Below are positions 1 to 9,047 of a DNA stretch of 42,404 bases, piece after piece. The translations under genes were made by a program, and so were the position numbers. The stretch lies in the NCBI GenBank assembly GCA_041745515.1, contig JBGTIU010000208.1:1-42404 (forward strand). Reading direction: 5' to 3'. The notes under the pieces are model-generated. The model was not told the DNA's origin, searched no databases, and saw only the letters and a program-made list of their open reading frames with translations. This DNA is from JAKFWF01 sp041745515 (GTDB lineage: Bacteria; Pseudomonadota; Alphaproteobacteria; Rhizobiales; Hyphomicrobiaceae). Numbering within the stretch: position 1 is the stretch's first letter; every line of letters starts with the position of its first letter.

Positions 1-480
1 GCAGGCGGCGAAGGCGGCTGAGTTGGCGAGCCCGAGGTGGGCGTCGGTGCGCAGGATGAAGAGCGGCCGGCCACCGGCAGCGGCATCGAGCTCGGCAAGC
101 GTCGGATAGCCGCCGCTCTCGCGCTCGTTAAAGCGGTAGCCGATGACCCACTGCGTGAGGCCCTGCGCGCGGGCGCGGGCGGCGATTGCCTCGAGCAGTT
201 CGGCGCGCGATGTGATCTTGCCGGGTCCGAGGTCGCACCACTTGGCCAGGCGAATGGCGTAGGTATCGGGGTGGCAGTGCGAATCGACGATGCCCGGGAT
301 CGCCGTCGCCCCGCCGAGATCAAGCCTCCGCGTTGCTGGACCCGCCACGTGATCGACCTCCGCGAGATCGCCGAGCGCGACGATGCGGCCTTGGTAGGCG
401 GCGAGGCATGACACCACGCGATCGGACGGGTCGAGCGTGCGGATGCGGCCGTTGACGAGGAGGAGATCGGCACTGGTCAC
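1..480 (-). CDS. YtcJ-like amidohydrolase (partial, C-terminus beyond window)
   Basis: The reverse strand reads through 160 codons without a stop from a GTG at 480 to the window edge. GGGGAGGA lies a few bases upstream of that GTG, which fixes the start. The protein opens with a beta-strand segment (ADLLLVNGRIRTLD) and then the metal-binding signature GIVDSHCHPD near residue 64, typical of the Amidohydro_3/YtcJ branch of the amidohydrolase superfamily. These enzymes hydrolyse amide or ester bonds; the substrate cannot be read from the sequence. The gene starts 76 bp after the stop of the second permease gene and on the same strand, so it probably ends the importer operon and acts on the imported compound. 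Only about the first third of the usual length (~540 aa) is visible. Confidence 0.85.
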   Translation of the reverse strand, partial: MTSADLLLVNGRIRTLDPSDRVVSCLAAYQGRIVALGDLAEVDHVAGPATRRLDLGGATAIPGIVDSHCHPDTYAIRLAKWCDLGPGKITSRAELLEAIAARARAQGLTQWVIGYRFNERESGGYPTLAELDAAAGGRPLFILRTDAHLGLANSAAFAAC

Positions 481-555
481 GGCTCAGTCCTCCCCGTGCG
501 TCAAGTTGGCGCCGCCGCTGCCGCTGCACACGTGAGCCGCCCGGTCATGGCATCG

Positions 556-1407
556 TCAGTTCTTGGCAGCAGCGTTTGGCGCCTCGGTGGTGGGCCGCGT
601 CACGGGGGTTCGCTGCAGCATTTGCGTCAAACCGAGCAGGACGACAGACATCAAGATCAGCAGCGTCGAGATGGCCGCGATCGTCGGATCGATCTCGTCG
701 CGCAGCGCGTTGAACATGCGTCGCGTCAGCGTCGCCTTGTCTCCGCCGGCGATGAATAGCGAGATCACGACCTCGTCGAGCGAAGTGATGAAAGCGAGCA
801 GCGCCGCCGAAATCACGGAAACCTTGATCTGCGGCAGCGTCACGGTCAGGAACGCCCAGGGACGGCTCGCACCGAGGCTGCGCGCCGCCATCTCCTGGTT
901 CATGTCGTAGCTCTTGAGGCTCGAGGCGACGGTGATTACGACCAGCGGGATCGCCATCACCGAGTGCGCGAGCACGATGCCCGTGAGCGTGTTGTTGAGC
1001 CCGAGGTGCGCATAGAGGAGGAAAATGCCGATGGCGATCAAAATGCCGGGGATGATGAGTGGCAGCATGAAGGCCGCATAGGCGATCCGAGCGAAGCGCG
1101 AGTGCGAGGTGTTCATGCCATAGGCGGCGAGCGTACCGAGCGCTGTCGAGATGATCATCGTCAGGGTGGCAGCGTTGAACGACATCACCGTCGCGTCGCG
1201 CCACTCGACGGCACTGAAGTAGGCCTCGTACCAGCGCGTCGACCAGCCGGGTGGCGGGAAAGCCAGATAGCGCGAATCCGAGAAGCTCAATGGAATGACG
1301 AGCAGGCTAGGCAAGATCAGGAACAGCACGATCAGGCCGCCGAGCATGTAAAGCCACAAGCGGCCGGCGTGCGTGATCTGGGTCTCGGTGGCGGGGCGGC
1401 GAACCAT
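556..1407 (-). CDS. ABC transporter permease (PotC/PotI type)
   Basis: This 283-aa inner-membrane permease belongs to the spermidine/putrescine-opine importer family (BPD_transp_1). About six hydrophobic segments are visible, the first at residues 16-38. The EAA loop that docks on the ATPase is at MAARSLGASRPWAFLTVTLP. The sequence LITSLDEVVISLFI-like near the C-terminus (here FITSLDEVVISLFIAGG) is characteristic of PotC-type subunits. The ATG at 1407 shares its A with the TGA of the upstream permease, so the two are translationally coupled. It pairs with that permease to form the channel of one importer. Substrate unknown; the family covers polyamines, opines and related amines. Confidence 0.92.
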   Translation of the reverse strand: MVRRPATETQITHAGRLWLYMLGGLIVLFLILPSLLVIPLSFSDSRYLAFPPPGWSTRWYEAYFSAVEWRDATVMSFNAATLTMIISTALGTLAAYGMNTSHSRFARIAYAAFMLPLIIPGILIAIGIFLLYAHLGLNNTLTGIVLAHSVMAIPLVVITVASSLKSYDMNQEMAARSLGASRPWAFLTVTLPQIKVSVISAALLAFITSLDEVVISLFIAGGDKATLTRRMFNALRDEIDPTIAAISTLLILMSVVLLGLTQMLQRTPVTRPTTEAPNAAAKN

Positions 1408-2327
1408 CAGCGCCCTCCGATGATACGGTCGAAACCGATCAGCCGTCCGACGCCCCAGATGATACCGAGCGTCATGGCCAGCAAGACGACGCCGAGTGCA
1501 CTCGCTGCACCCCAGTCGGAATGATAGGTAACGTTGCGCTCGATCTGCATCGACCACATCATCACCCGCCCGCCACCGAGCAGCGCCGGCGTCACATAGA
1601 AGCCGAGGCAGAGCACGAACACGATGATGATGCCGGCGAAGAGGCCGGGCAACGAGAGCGGCACGAACACCTGCCAGAATGCCCTCACCGGCGATGCGCC
1701 GAGGTTTGCCGCCGCCCGCATATAGTCGCGATTGATGGAGCGCATGGTGGCGTAGAGCGGCAGCACCATGAACGGAAGCATGATGTGGACCATGCCGATC
1801 GCCGTGCCGGTGAAGTTGTGCATTAGGCGCAGCGGCGCCTCGATCAATCCCATGTCCTGCAGCCAAGTATTGACGACACCGCGTCGCTGCAAAAGCACCA
1901 GCCAAGCGTAGCAGCGCACGAGCAGCGAGGTCCAGACCGGAAACAGCACCAGCAGCATCAGCATCGTGGCGAGCCGCGGGCCCACCTGTGAGATGAGATA
2001 CGCCAGCGGATATCCGAGCGCGATGCAGATGGCGGTGACCAGGAACGACAGCTCGAACGTCGTCTGCAGGGTCAGAATGTAAGCCGGGTGCAGCAGACGT
2101 TCGTAGTGCTCGAGCGTGAAGCCCGACTTACCGCGGAAGGAGAGCCAAAACAGCCAGGCGATCGGCGCCAGCGCAATTGCGCCGATAAGTAGGAGGCCGG
2201 GAAGCGACAGTGCAGAGAGCGCAGTGGCCTCACTGCGCACCTGTTTGCGGAGCGCGGCAGCGTTTAGGGCTTCACGCGCTTGCGGTTCGCGTCCAATCAC
2301 CGGCTCGGGAAGGCTGGTGGTCGTCAT
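1407..2327 (-). CDS. ABC transporter permease (PotB/PotH type)
   Basis: This 306-aa inner-membrane permease is the PotB-type partner. A cytoplasmic N-terminal segment of about 45 residues precedes the first membrane helix (LSLPGLLLIGAIALAPIAWL). The EAA loop is at RAAANLGASPVRAFWQVFVP, followed by LCLGFYVTPALLGG, typical of PotB homologues. The ATG at 2327 overlaps the ATPase stop codon by four bases (ATGA), which rejects the longer open frame extending upstream. Together with the downstream permease, the ATPase and the periplasmic binding protein it makes a complete import system. Confidence 0.92.
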   Translation of the reverse strand: MTTTSLPEPVIGREPQAREALNAAALRKQVRSEATALSALSLPGLLLIGAIALAPIAWLFWLSFRGKSGFTLEHYERLLHPAYILTLQTTFELSFLVTAICIALGYPLAYLISQVGPRLATMLMLLVLFPVWTSLLVRCYAWLVLLQRRGVVNTWLQDMGLIEAPLRLMHNFTGTAIGMVHIMLPFMVLPLYATMRSINRDYMRAAANLGASPVRAFWQVFVPLSLPGLFAGIIIVFVLCLGFYVTPALLGGGRVMMWSMQIERNVTYHSDWGAASALGVVLLAMTLGIIWGVGRLIGFDRIIGGR

Positions 2328-3433
2328 GATGCACCTTCGCCGGGGACCAGTATGGCGTCGCAGGCCGGTAGCCCAAGCCGCACCGGTGCGCCTGGCTGCG
2401 GCAGAGTGGGCCCCGCGCTCGTCGCAGGCAGCCGGATCGCTAACTCGATTCCATCGGGCAGATCGACGTAGAGCAGCGTGCTCTCGCCCTGGTAGACGAC
2501 CTCCCGCGCCGTCCCGTCGAAAACGTTGAAGCCATCCCCGCCGCCGTTTGAAACAAGCTTGAGTCTCTCTGGCCGCACGATAAGGAACTGCTGGCGGCTG
2601 GCATGGCGCGGCGGCTCTGGCAGCTCGAGTGGGCATTCGCGGTAGTAGGCCGTTCCGCCGCGCACCGATACCGGCACAAAGTGTGACTCCCCGATGAACT
2701 CGGCGATGAACCGGCTGTCGGGCCGGTCATAGATATCGCGCGGCTTGCCGATCTGGCGGAAGCGGCCCTTGTCGATCACTGCGACGCGATCCGACATGGT
2801 CAGGGCCTCGCGCTGATCGTGGGTGACGTAGACCGTCGTCATGCCGAGGCGCTTATGGAGGTGGCGAACCTCGATCTGCATCTGCTCGCGCAGCTTCTTG
2901 TCGAGCGCGGACAAGGGTTCGTCCATCAGCAGGATGCGCGGCTCGAACACGATCGCGCGCGCGAGCGCGACGCGCTGGCGCTGGCCGCCGGAGAGCTGGT
3001 CGATATTGCGCGTGCTGTGCTCGCCGAGCTGCACGAGCTCGAGCACCTTGTGCACGCGGGCGTTCACCTCCGCCTTGCCGACGCCGCGCAGGCGCAGCGG
3101 ATAACCAACGTTGCCGGCGACCGTCATGTGCGGGAAGAGGGCATAGTTCTGGAACACCATGCCGACATCGCGCTTGTGCGGTGCCACCAGCGACACGTCG
3201 CGGTCGCCGAACCGCACCCCGCCGCTGTCGGGCCGGATGAAACCGGCGAGGACCATCAGTAGCGTCGTTTTGCCCGAACCCGATGGTCCAAGCAGCGTGA
3301 TGAATTCGCCGCTCGCGATCTCAAGGCTGACATCGTCGAGCGCAGCGAAGCTGCCGTATGTCTTGGTGACGCTTCGGACCGAAATCGGCAATGATATCGC
3401 CGTGCTCACCCCGGTCTCTGCCTTCACCCTCAC
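2324..3433 (-). CDS. ABC transporter ATP-binding protein (PotA-like)
   Basis: This 369-aa ATPase energises the importer from the cytoplasmic face. Visible motifs are Walker A (GPSGSGKTT, near residue 50), the signature LSGGQRQRVALARA, Walker B with ILLMDEPLSALD, and the H-loop VTHD. A C-terminal TOBE-like domain (roughly residues 280-365) is expected for PotA/UgpC-type proteins and fits the length. The gene follows the binding-protein gene by 61 bp and overlaps the next permease by 4 bp. It resembles the ATPase at 16477-17562 in architecture but serves a different transporter. Confidence 0.94.
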   Translation of the reverse strand: MRVKAETGVSTAISLPISVRSVTKTYGSFAALDDVSLEIASGEFITLLGPSGSGKTTLLMVLAGFIRPDSGGVRFGDRDVSLVAPHKRDVGMVFQNYALFPHMTVAGNVGYPLRLRGVGKAEVNARVHKVLELVQLGEHSTRNIDQLSGGQRQRVALARAIVFEPRILLMDEPLSALDKKLREQMQIEVRHLHKRLGMTTVYVTHDQREALTMSDRVAVIDKGRFRQIGKPRDIYDRPDSRFIAEFIGESHFVPVSVRGGTAYYRECPLELPEPPRHASRQQFLIVRPERLKLVSNGGGDGFNVFDGTAREVVYQGESTLLYVDLPDGIELAIRLPATSAGPTLPQPGAPVRLGLPACDAILVPGEGAS

Positions 3434-3494
3434 CTCCCGCGCGCGGCAATGGGAAAGAGCCGGCCGAGCGGCCAGCTCCCGCCAGTCGTCGCCG

Positions 3495-4553
3495 CTACTT
3501 CTGCACGAACGCGTCGAAGCGCTTCACCATCGCATCGGCATTGTTGACCCACCACGAGACATCCTGGATGAAGCCCTTCTTGAAGTTCTCCGGCGAGTTC
3601 GGCAAGCCCGGCATCTTCTCCTTCGGGATCACGCCGGTGTCGTAGGATTTCGAGTTCGAGGGCGCGTAATTGATGTAGTTCGAGATGCGGGCGTTCACCT
3701 CGGGCCGCGACATGATGGCGATCGCCTTCATGGCGAGTTCCTTGTTCGCCGCCCCCTTCGGGATCATCCAGGAATCCGAGACGATGATCTGCTGATTGAA
3801 GGTCGTCTTGATCTTGCCGCCCTTGCCCTCGGCTTCAGTCTCGAGCGCCTGGATGCGGCCATTCCACGCCGCCACCATGTCGACCTCGCCATCCTTGAGC
3901 ACCTGGGCAGACTGCGCGCCCGAGCTCCACCAGACGAGCACGTGCGGCTTCAGCTGCTCGAGCTTCTTGAAAGCGCGATCGACGTCGATCGGATAGAGTT
4001 TGTCCATCGGCACGCCGTCGGCGATCAGCGCCTGCTCGAGCGCGTAGATCGGATGCTTGCGGATCGAGCGCTGGCCGGGGAAGTTCGTCGTATCCCAGAA
4101 CGCCGCCCAGCCCGGCGGCTCCTTGCCGGGAAACGCCTTGTCGCGCCAGCCGATGGCGACGGAGTAGACGATCTGCGGTGCGCAGTGCTCGGAACGGCCA
4201 AGTGCCGTCGGCACGTCGGCAAGCGCCTTCATGGTGTCGGCATCGAACTTCTCGAGGCGGCCTTCCTTCTCCAGCAGCGCGCAGCTATAGGCGCCCTGAG
4301 TCGTCAGATCCCAGGTCGGATTGCCAGAGGCGACCTGCGTGCGCACGTCCGCGATACCGGAGGTGTTGTCCTCCTTGATCGTGACGTTCAACTCCTTCTC
4401 GACGATGCCGAACCAGGCCTCCTTCTGCGCCTTCTGGAAAGCGCCACCCCACGAGGAGATGGTCAACGTCTTTGTCTGTGCGAAGGCATCGGTCGCCCCC
4501 ATACCAACGACGATGCCCAGTACCGCAGCCGAGCCAAGCAGCACGTTTCGCAT
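3495..4553 (-). CDS. Extracellular solute-binding protein of PotD/PotF type
   Basis: This 352-aa periplasmic receptor opens with a Sec signal peptide (MRNVLLGSAAVLGIVVG, cleavage after AFA at about residue 25). The mature part starts LTISSWGGAFQKAQKEAW, the classic beginning of SBP_bac_6/8 polyamine-opine receptors. The ribosome site GGAGGAGAGG lies just before the ATG at 4553. It is the first gene of the five-gene minus-strand operon (receptor, ATPase, two permeases, amidohydrolase) and is transcribed divergently from the M20 amidohydrolase. Ligand unknown; polyamine, opine or amino-acid-like compounds are typical for the family. Confidence 0.93.
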   Translation of the reverse strand: MRNVLLGSAAVLGIVVGMGATDAFAQTKTLTISSWGGAFQKAQKEAWFGIVEKELNVTIKEDNTSGIADVRTQVASGNPTWDLTTQGAYSCALLEKEGRLEKFDADTMKALADVPTALGRSEHCAPQIVYSVAIGWRDKAFPGKEPPGWAAFWDTTNFPGQRSIRKHPIYALEQALIADGVPMDKLYPIDVDRAFKKLEQLKPHVLVWWSSGAQSAQVLKDGEVDMVAAWNGRIQALETEAEGKGGKIKTTFNQQIIVSDSWMIPKGAANKELAMKAIAIMSRPEVNARISNYINYAPSNSKSYDTGVIPKEKMPGLPNSPENFKKGFIQDVSWWVNNADAMVKRFDAFVQK

Positions 4554-4639
4554 GTTCCTCTCCTCCGTGAGCCATCCGATAGGATCTCGCGATCACCGTT
4601 CTGATGTCACTTGTTCTTATTAGCGTGGATGACACAATG

Positions 4640-4654
4640 CTTGTGCACTGCAAG
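4640..4654. promoter_or_regulatory. Possible operator in the divergent promoter region
   Basis: The 223-bp gap between the divergent receptor gene and the M20 gene contains CTTGTGCACTGCAAG, an imperfect palindrome with CTTG/CAAG arms. It resembles half-site arrangements bound by GntR or LacI regulators, but no such regulator is in the window, so this is a weak inference from symmetry and position. Confidence 0.25.
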
Positions 4655-4776
4655 TCAAGGGGCTTTGATGCGAGGACGCCTGCGCCGGATTTGATGTTGC
4701 GGCCGTGGAGACAAGCTGCTCGCATCGCCATGAGTGTGACGGGCGCGATATGAGGCTGGCGCACGGAGCCGCTACC

Positions 4777-6375
4777 ATGACGTCTGCAAGAAGCACTGCT
4801 CGGAGCTGGGTCGGCAGCAACATTGGAATGCTTTCGGACTGGTGCGCAACGATCTGGGACTATGGTGAACCGGCCTGGCGCGAATATCGCTCGTCCGCGC
4901 TTTATATCGATATATTGCAGCGCGAAGGGTTCACGGTCGAATGCGGGAGCGGCGGCATGCCGACCGCATTCTGTGCCATCTGGGAGAATGGCAAGGGTCC
5001 GACGATCGGCGGCTATGCCGAGTACGATGCGGTGCCCGGCAACTGTCAGGCCGCAGATGTCGTCAGGCGCCCGCGCGCCGGGCTCAGTCCGCACGCCGCC
5101 GGACACACGGATCCGCATTCGGCGCTTGGCATCTCGTCGCTTGGCGGGTTTCTTGCCGCCAAAGCCGCGATGCAGACGTGCGGGATCAAGGGTCGGCTGA
5201 AGTTCTTCGGCGAGCCCGCCGAGAAGACGCGCGGATCAAAGCCGATCCACGCCGCGCGCGGCTACTACGACGACCTCGATGCTGCCATTTCATTCCATCC
5301 GTTCTGGGCGTTGCCGTACTGCAATACGGTCCGATGGGACACCCACTGCGGCGCGGGTTACGGCGCTGTATACACGTTCACGTGCGACGCGCCCGAGACG
5401 TGGCTCGCAACCGAAAACATGTCAGCCGTGCCCGGTTACCACGCCGCCTCGCGTGCGCCAGGCGCCAACGATGCGGTCGTCGCCATGTACGGCTTCGGCA
5501 AGTCACTGAAGGAGAGCCTGCTGCCGAGCGGCTCCAGCTGGACGATCAACGAGGCGATCCTGGCAATGGGCCAGGCGACCGCCGACAATCTGCCCGCGAG
5601 CCTCGCGCAGATCATGTATTTCGTGCGCGTTTCGACGATCGAGATGGCTGAGCACGTCGTGCGCGGCCTCGATCATTACGCGGAGGCGGCCGCGCGGGTC
5701 GCCCACTGTACTTGGCGTCGCACCTGGATCGCGAAGTCGCGGCCGGGTCTTGCCAATCACGTCCTGGCGCGCGCGACCTATGCAAATCTCGAGACGGTCG
5801 GCGCGCCGAAGTTCGATGGCGAAGCGGTGCGGCTTGCCCAGGAGATCCAGAAGTCGCTCGGTCTCGAGCCCATGCAGCGGCCCTACCTGCCAGTCATCGA
5901 GCAGCTGATGGCGCCCGAGGAAGCCGAACGGATCGAACGCCAGCGCTTGGCGCCGAGCCAGATCCACGCTTCCTCCGACGACTATACGGAATACTGCTGG
6001 CATGCGCCGACCGTGCGGTTGATGGTCGGCCGGCCGCTGCTGGCGTCGCCGCGTCCTGGATATGCCTATCCATCCTGGGCAATCAATGCGCTCGGCGGCT
6101 TGCCGGCCTGCATCGATCCCATGACATCTGTTGCCGCACAGACGATAGCGATGACGATCGTCGATCTGCTGGAGAAGCCGGATCTGCTGGCTGCGGCGAA
6201 ACGCGAGTTCGTGGACCGCACCGGCGGCGGCATCGGTGGCAAGACGTGGATTGCGCCGTTGTGCGACTATCCCCCGCCCATCCACTTTCGCTGGCCGGAA
6301 TACATCGACACCCCGCGCAGCCGGCGCGAATGGGTGATCCCGACCACTCCTGACGACGACCCCCGTACGACATGA
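4777..6375 (+). CDS. M20 family amidohydrolase (AbgB-like)
   Basis: This 532-aa protein resembles the M20 aminobenzoyl-glutamate hydrolase subunit B group of cytoplasmic zinc amidohydrolases. Markers are the N-terminal IWDYGEPAWREYRSS, the GYAEYDAVPGNCQ segment holding the bridging acidic residue, KFFGEPAEKTRGSK, and the C-terminal stretch SSDDYTEYCWHAPT that supplies the distal metal ligand. The usual GHGCGHN motif appears here as GHTDPHSALG, so one ligand loop diverges. The ATG at 4777 is preferred over ATGs at 4705 and 4750 because GGAG lies eight bases ahead of it and similarity begins soon after. It probably cleaves an N-acyl or amide bond of the imported compound. The M24 gene follows closely. 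Confidence 0.85.
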   Translation: MTSARSTARSWVGSNIGMLSDWCATIWDYGEPAWREYRSSALYIDILQREGFTVECGSGGMPTAFCAIWENGKGPTIGGYAEYDAVPGNCQAADVVRRPRAGLSPHAAGHTDPHSALGISSLGGFLAAKAAMQTCGIKGRLKFFGEPAEKTRGSKPIHAARGYYDDLDAAISFHPFWALPYCNTVRWDTHCGAGYGAVYTFTCDAPETWLATENMSAVPGYHAASRAPGANDAVVAMYGFGKSLKESLLPSGSSWTINEAILAMGQATADNLPASLAQIMYFVRVSTIEMAEHVVRGLDHYAEAAARVAHCTWRRTWIAKSRPGLANHVLARATYANLETVGAPKFDGEAVRLAQEIQKSLGLEPMQRPYLPVIEQLMAPEEAERIERQRLAPSQIHASSDDYTEYCWHAPTVRLMVGRPLLASPRPGYAYPSWAINALGGLPACIDPMTSVAAQTIAMTIVDLLEKPDLLAAAKREFVDRTGGGIGGKTWIAPLCDYPPPIHFRWPEYIDTPRSRREWVIPTTPDDDPRTT

Positions 6376-6403
6376 ACCCTATTTACAGGATTGAGTGATC
6401 GCC

Positions 6404-7564
6404 ATGACCCTGCATTTCGAACGCAGCGAATTCGACACTCGCGTCGCCGCAGCGCGTGCCGCATTGCGGCGGGAGAAGCTCGACGCGTTGATTTTGACCG
6501 CTCAGGAAAGCCACTACTACCTCACCGGTTTCGACACGTCGGGCTACGTCTTTTTTCAGTGCGCCGTGCTGACCGCCGACGCTACGCCGATCGTCCTGCT
6601 CACGCGTCGCCCGGATCTCGAGCAGGCCCGGCGAACCTCGACCATCGAAGACATTCGCATCTGGTACGACAAGGAGGGCGGCGATCCGAGCGAGGACCTC
6701 GCAGCAATCCTCGCCGAGAAGGGCCTGGAAGGTGGCCGGATCGGTATCGAATTGCGCTCGTTCGGCCTCACGGCGGATAAATACGAGTTGGTGCGCCATC
6801 GGCTCGCGGGCCGGTGCGAACTCATCGACGCCTCCCACGTCGTCCGCAACGTCCGACTTGTCAAATCTTCCGCCGAGATCGCCTATGTGCGCCGTGCCGC
6901 CGAACTCGCCGATCTTTCGCTCGAAGCGATGTTGGCCGCAGCCAAACCGGGAGCCTTCGAGGGCGATATCGCGGCAGCAGGAGCGGTGCCGATCCTGTCG
7001 GGCGGAGGTGATCCGCCGCCCTCCGGGCCGGTGCTGGGGTCTGGTGATCGAGCGCTGCTCATCCGCAGCGCAACGGGTTTCCGTCACCTCGATCCCGTCG
7101 ACCAGCTCACTCTCGAGTTTGCCGCCAGCTATCGCCACTACTGCGCATGCCTGATGCGAACGGTCGCCATTGGCAAGCCTAACGAAATGCAGCGCCGCAT
7201 GTTCGAAGTCACCCGTGACGCGCTTGCAGGAATGACCGAGGCGGCCAAGCCGGGACGACCACTCGGCGAAATCGACGACGCGCACCGTCGGGTCTATGAC
7301 GCCGCGGGTTACGGCGACGTTCGCATGTCAGCTTGCGGCTATTCGCTCGGTGCACTGTACCGGCCAACTTGGATGGATGTGCCCCCCATGCTCTACTCTG
7401 GCAACCCGATGCTGGCCGCCCCTGGGATGGTCCTCTTCCTGCATGCCATCCTCATTGATGCGCCGGAAAAACTTGCCATGTCGCTCGGTCATACCATTGT
7501 GCTCACAAACTCGGGTTGCGAGGTGTTGAGTGGAATTCAGCCGGACTACACCGTTTGCGTATAA
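6404..7564 (+). CDS. M24 family hydrolase, creatinase/ectoine-hydrolase-like, metal ligands lost
   Basis: This 386-aa protein has the two-domain creatinase/prolidase layout: an N-terminal creatinase-N domain (1-130) and a pita-bread domain (140-386). The five metal ligands of true aminopeptidases are missing: the first-ligand segment reads LEFAASYRHYCACLMRT instead of two Asp residues, the His loop reads CGYSLGALYRPTW, and the PGMVLFLHA segment lacks its Glu. This matches the metal-free group including creatinase and ectoine hydrolase (DoeA/EutD), which has a similar GYS-G-PPTW region. It would hydrolyse a C-N bond in a small molecule rather than peptides. Start is uncertain: an in-frame GTG at 6395 sits nearer AGGA. 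The gene follows the M20 gene by about 28 bp, so they are likely co-transcribed. Confidence 0.8.
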   Translation: MTLHFERSEFDTRVAAARAALRREKLDALILTAQESHYYLTGFDTSGYVFFQCAVLTADATPIVLLTRRPDLEQARRTSTIEDIRIWYDKEGGDPSEDLAAILAEKGLEGGRIGIELRSFGLTADKYELVRHRLAGRCELIDASHVVRNVRLVKSSAEIAYVRRAAELADLSLEAMLAAAKPGAFEGDIAAAGAVPILSGGGDPPPSGPVLGSGDRALLIRSATGFRHLDPVDQLTLEFAASYRHYCACLMRTVAIGKPNEMQRRMFEVTRDALAGMTEAAKPGRPLGEIDDAHRRVYDAAGYGDVRMSACGYSLGALYRPTWMDVPPMLYSGNPMLAAPGMVLFLHAILIDAPEKLAMSLGHTIVLTNSGCEVLSGIQPDYTVCV

Positions 7565-7742
7565 CCGGCTATCCGTCGCAGTTGAGAACGTCATTGAGCC
7601 TCATGCCGCTCGGCAGCAGAAGGGCAATTGCTGCAAGAGCAGATGAAGAATGCCGCGAAACCGTATCGGGGCGCGACAGTGCCTCTCCCTCCCGGGACAG
7701 GAACCGCTCGCGCTTCTCCTCATGATATCGTTCGAGCGCTGT

Positions 7743-8846
7743 TCAATCTTGGCTGCTGATGCGATAGGCCGCTTTCTCCATCCACCGAGGATCGACGTCG
7801 ATACCCCAGCCTGGCTCTCCTGTGACAGTTACCTGCCCATCCCGTACATCATAGGGTCGGTTCCGAAAGAGACCGTACTGCCAAGGGTAGTAGTCCGCCT
7901 CCTCGATCGAGAACTCAAGATACTTCCCGGCGTTCGGGATCGCGCGCAAGAGGTGCATGGTGAACAGAGTGACCATCGAAAGATTGGCGCTATGCGGAGT
8001 GCATGGGAGGCCGGCAAGCTCGCCCATTTTGGCGACGCGCAGGGTGCGAACCAATCCGCCGAGATAGCAAACGTCGGGTTGGATCACGTCGACCGCCTTC
8101 ATCTCGATCATGTGCCGCCAGACCGGCATGAAGCAGTCCTGTTCGCCGCCCGTCACGTCGATATCGAGAGCGTCGCGGACCTCTTTGGTTTGCTCGAGCT
8201 CCCAATAGGGGCATGGTTCCTCGAAGTGCGTGACACCGTTGTCCTCGAGCAGGCGGCCGACTTCGATGGCGCGCGTTGGCGAGTAGCAACTGTTGGCGTC
8301 GACCAGCAATGACGGACTGGCTCCAAGCGCCCGGCGAATCAGCGGTACAATCTCTTCAGTGCGTCCCGGCCACTCGTCCTTGTCATGACCGTACTCGGCG
8401 CCGACTCGGAACTTGAACGCGTCGAAACCGTGCTTGTCGCGCAACCGCAGGAAGCGCGCAGCCTCATCCTTCGGCCAGATGTCTCGCTTCATCGAGGATG
8501 CGTAAGCCCTGAGTTTTCCCGGCGTACCGCCAATCAACTCGGTGACGCTCTTGTTCTCGACCTTGCCGCGCAAGTCCCACAGCGCTGTATCGAGGCCACA
8601 CATTGCGCGGCACAAGTAGGAGCCTGGAAATTTATGCTCACGCTCCGGAATACTATCGATCAGCGCCTCGATGTCGAATGCGTCCTTGCCGAGCGACCAG
8701 GGCACGACCTGACGGTGCACAACCTGCGCCGTGATGTCGGCATTGTAGGTTGATGTCTGCCCCCAGCCCTGGTGGCCGCTGTCGGTCGTGACGCGGACAA
8801 AGCCCACGAACGCCGTCGAAAATGTTTCGATGCTCTTTATTTTCAT
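7743..8846 (-). CDS. Enolase-superfamily (mandelate racemase/muconate lactonizing) dehydratase
   Basis: This 367-aa protein shows an N-terminal capping domain and a C-terminal barrel with the expected catalytic order. A general-base Lys lies in FDAFKFRVG near residue 146. The metal ligands follow at LLVDANSCY (Asp), HFEEPCPYWE (Glu) and VTGGEQDCF (Glu). A His-Asp dyad is suggested by IQPDVCYLGG and CTPHSANLS. This is the mandelate racemase subgroup, whose members abstract a proton next to a carboxylate and often dehydrate acid sugars. Substrate cannot be assigned. The ATG at 8846 (MKIKSIETF) is chosen because it matches the family start; the frame extends 21 codons further. It converges on the M24 gene and diverges from the GMC gene. 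Confidence 0.88.
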   Translation of the reverse strand: MKIKSIETFSTAFVGFVRVTTDSGHQGWGQTSTYNADITAQVVHRQVVPWSLGKDAFDIEALIDSIPEREHKFPGSYLCRAMCGLDTALWDLRGKVENKSVTELIGGTPGKLRAYASSMKRDIWPKDEAARFLRLRDKHGFDAFKFRVGAEYGHDKDEWPGRTEEIVPLIRRALGASPSLLVDANSCYSPTRAIEVGRLLEDNGVTHFEEPCPYWELEQTKEVRDALDIDVTGGEQDCFMPVWRHMIEMKAVDVIQPDVCYLGGLVRTLRVAKMGELAGLPCTPHSANLSMVTLFTMHLLRAIPNAGKYLEFSIEEADYYPWQYGLFRNRPYDVRDGQVTVTGEPGWGIDVDPRWMEKAAYRISSQD

Positions 8847-8892
8847 GAAGACGCCTGATGCGCGACCTAGCTGGGCTTGGACAGTCGGGCAG

Positions 8893-8991
8893 TATTGGCC
8901 GCCAAACAAGGTCCATTTGGAGATTGTATGCTCGGTCGCGTGCGCATTGGTCTGGTGCTTGTTTGAGGTGGTACTCTCAGGCGGGCCAATA
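8893..8991. promoter_or_regulatory. Divergent promoter region with paired inverted TATTGGCC motifs
   Basis: The 201-bp space between the divergent dehydratase (start 8846) and GMC gene (start 9048) contains TATTGGCC at 8893-8900 and its reverse complement at 8984-8991, with related bases on both sides (GCC and GGCG). Two inverted copies about 90 bp apart between divergent genes could be binding sites for one regulator. This rests on symmetry only. Confidence 0.25.
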
Positions 8992-9047
8992 TCTCATAAG
9001 GTCTGGACTGCGGAACGTACGATGCGGTTTCGCGGGGGAGGCGGGAA

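Noticed and set aside
556..1905. Long version of the PotC-like permease (449 codons)
   Set aside because: The first 166 residues lie inside the upstream permease gene and lack family similarity; the overlap start at 1407 gives normal length.
3159..4604. 481-codon plus-strand frame opposite the binding-protein gene
   Set aside because: Composition is low-complexity and charged; the opposite strand encodes a complete receptor with signal peptide and ribosome site.
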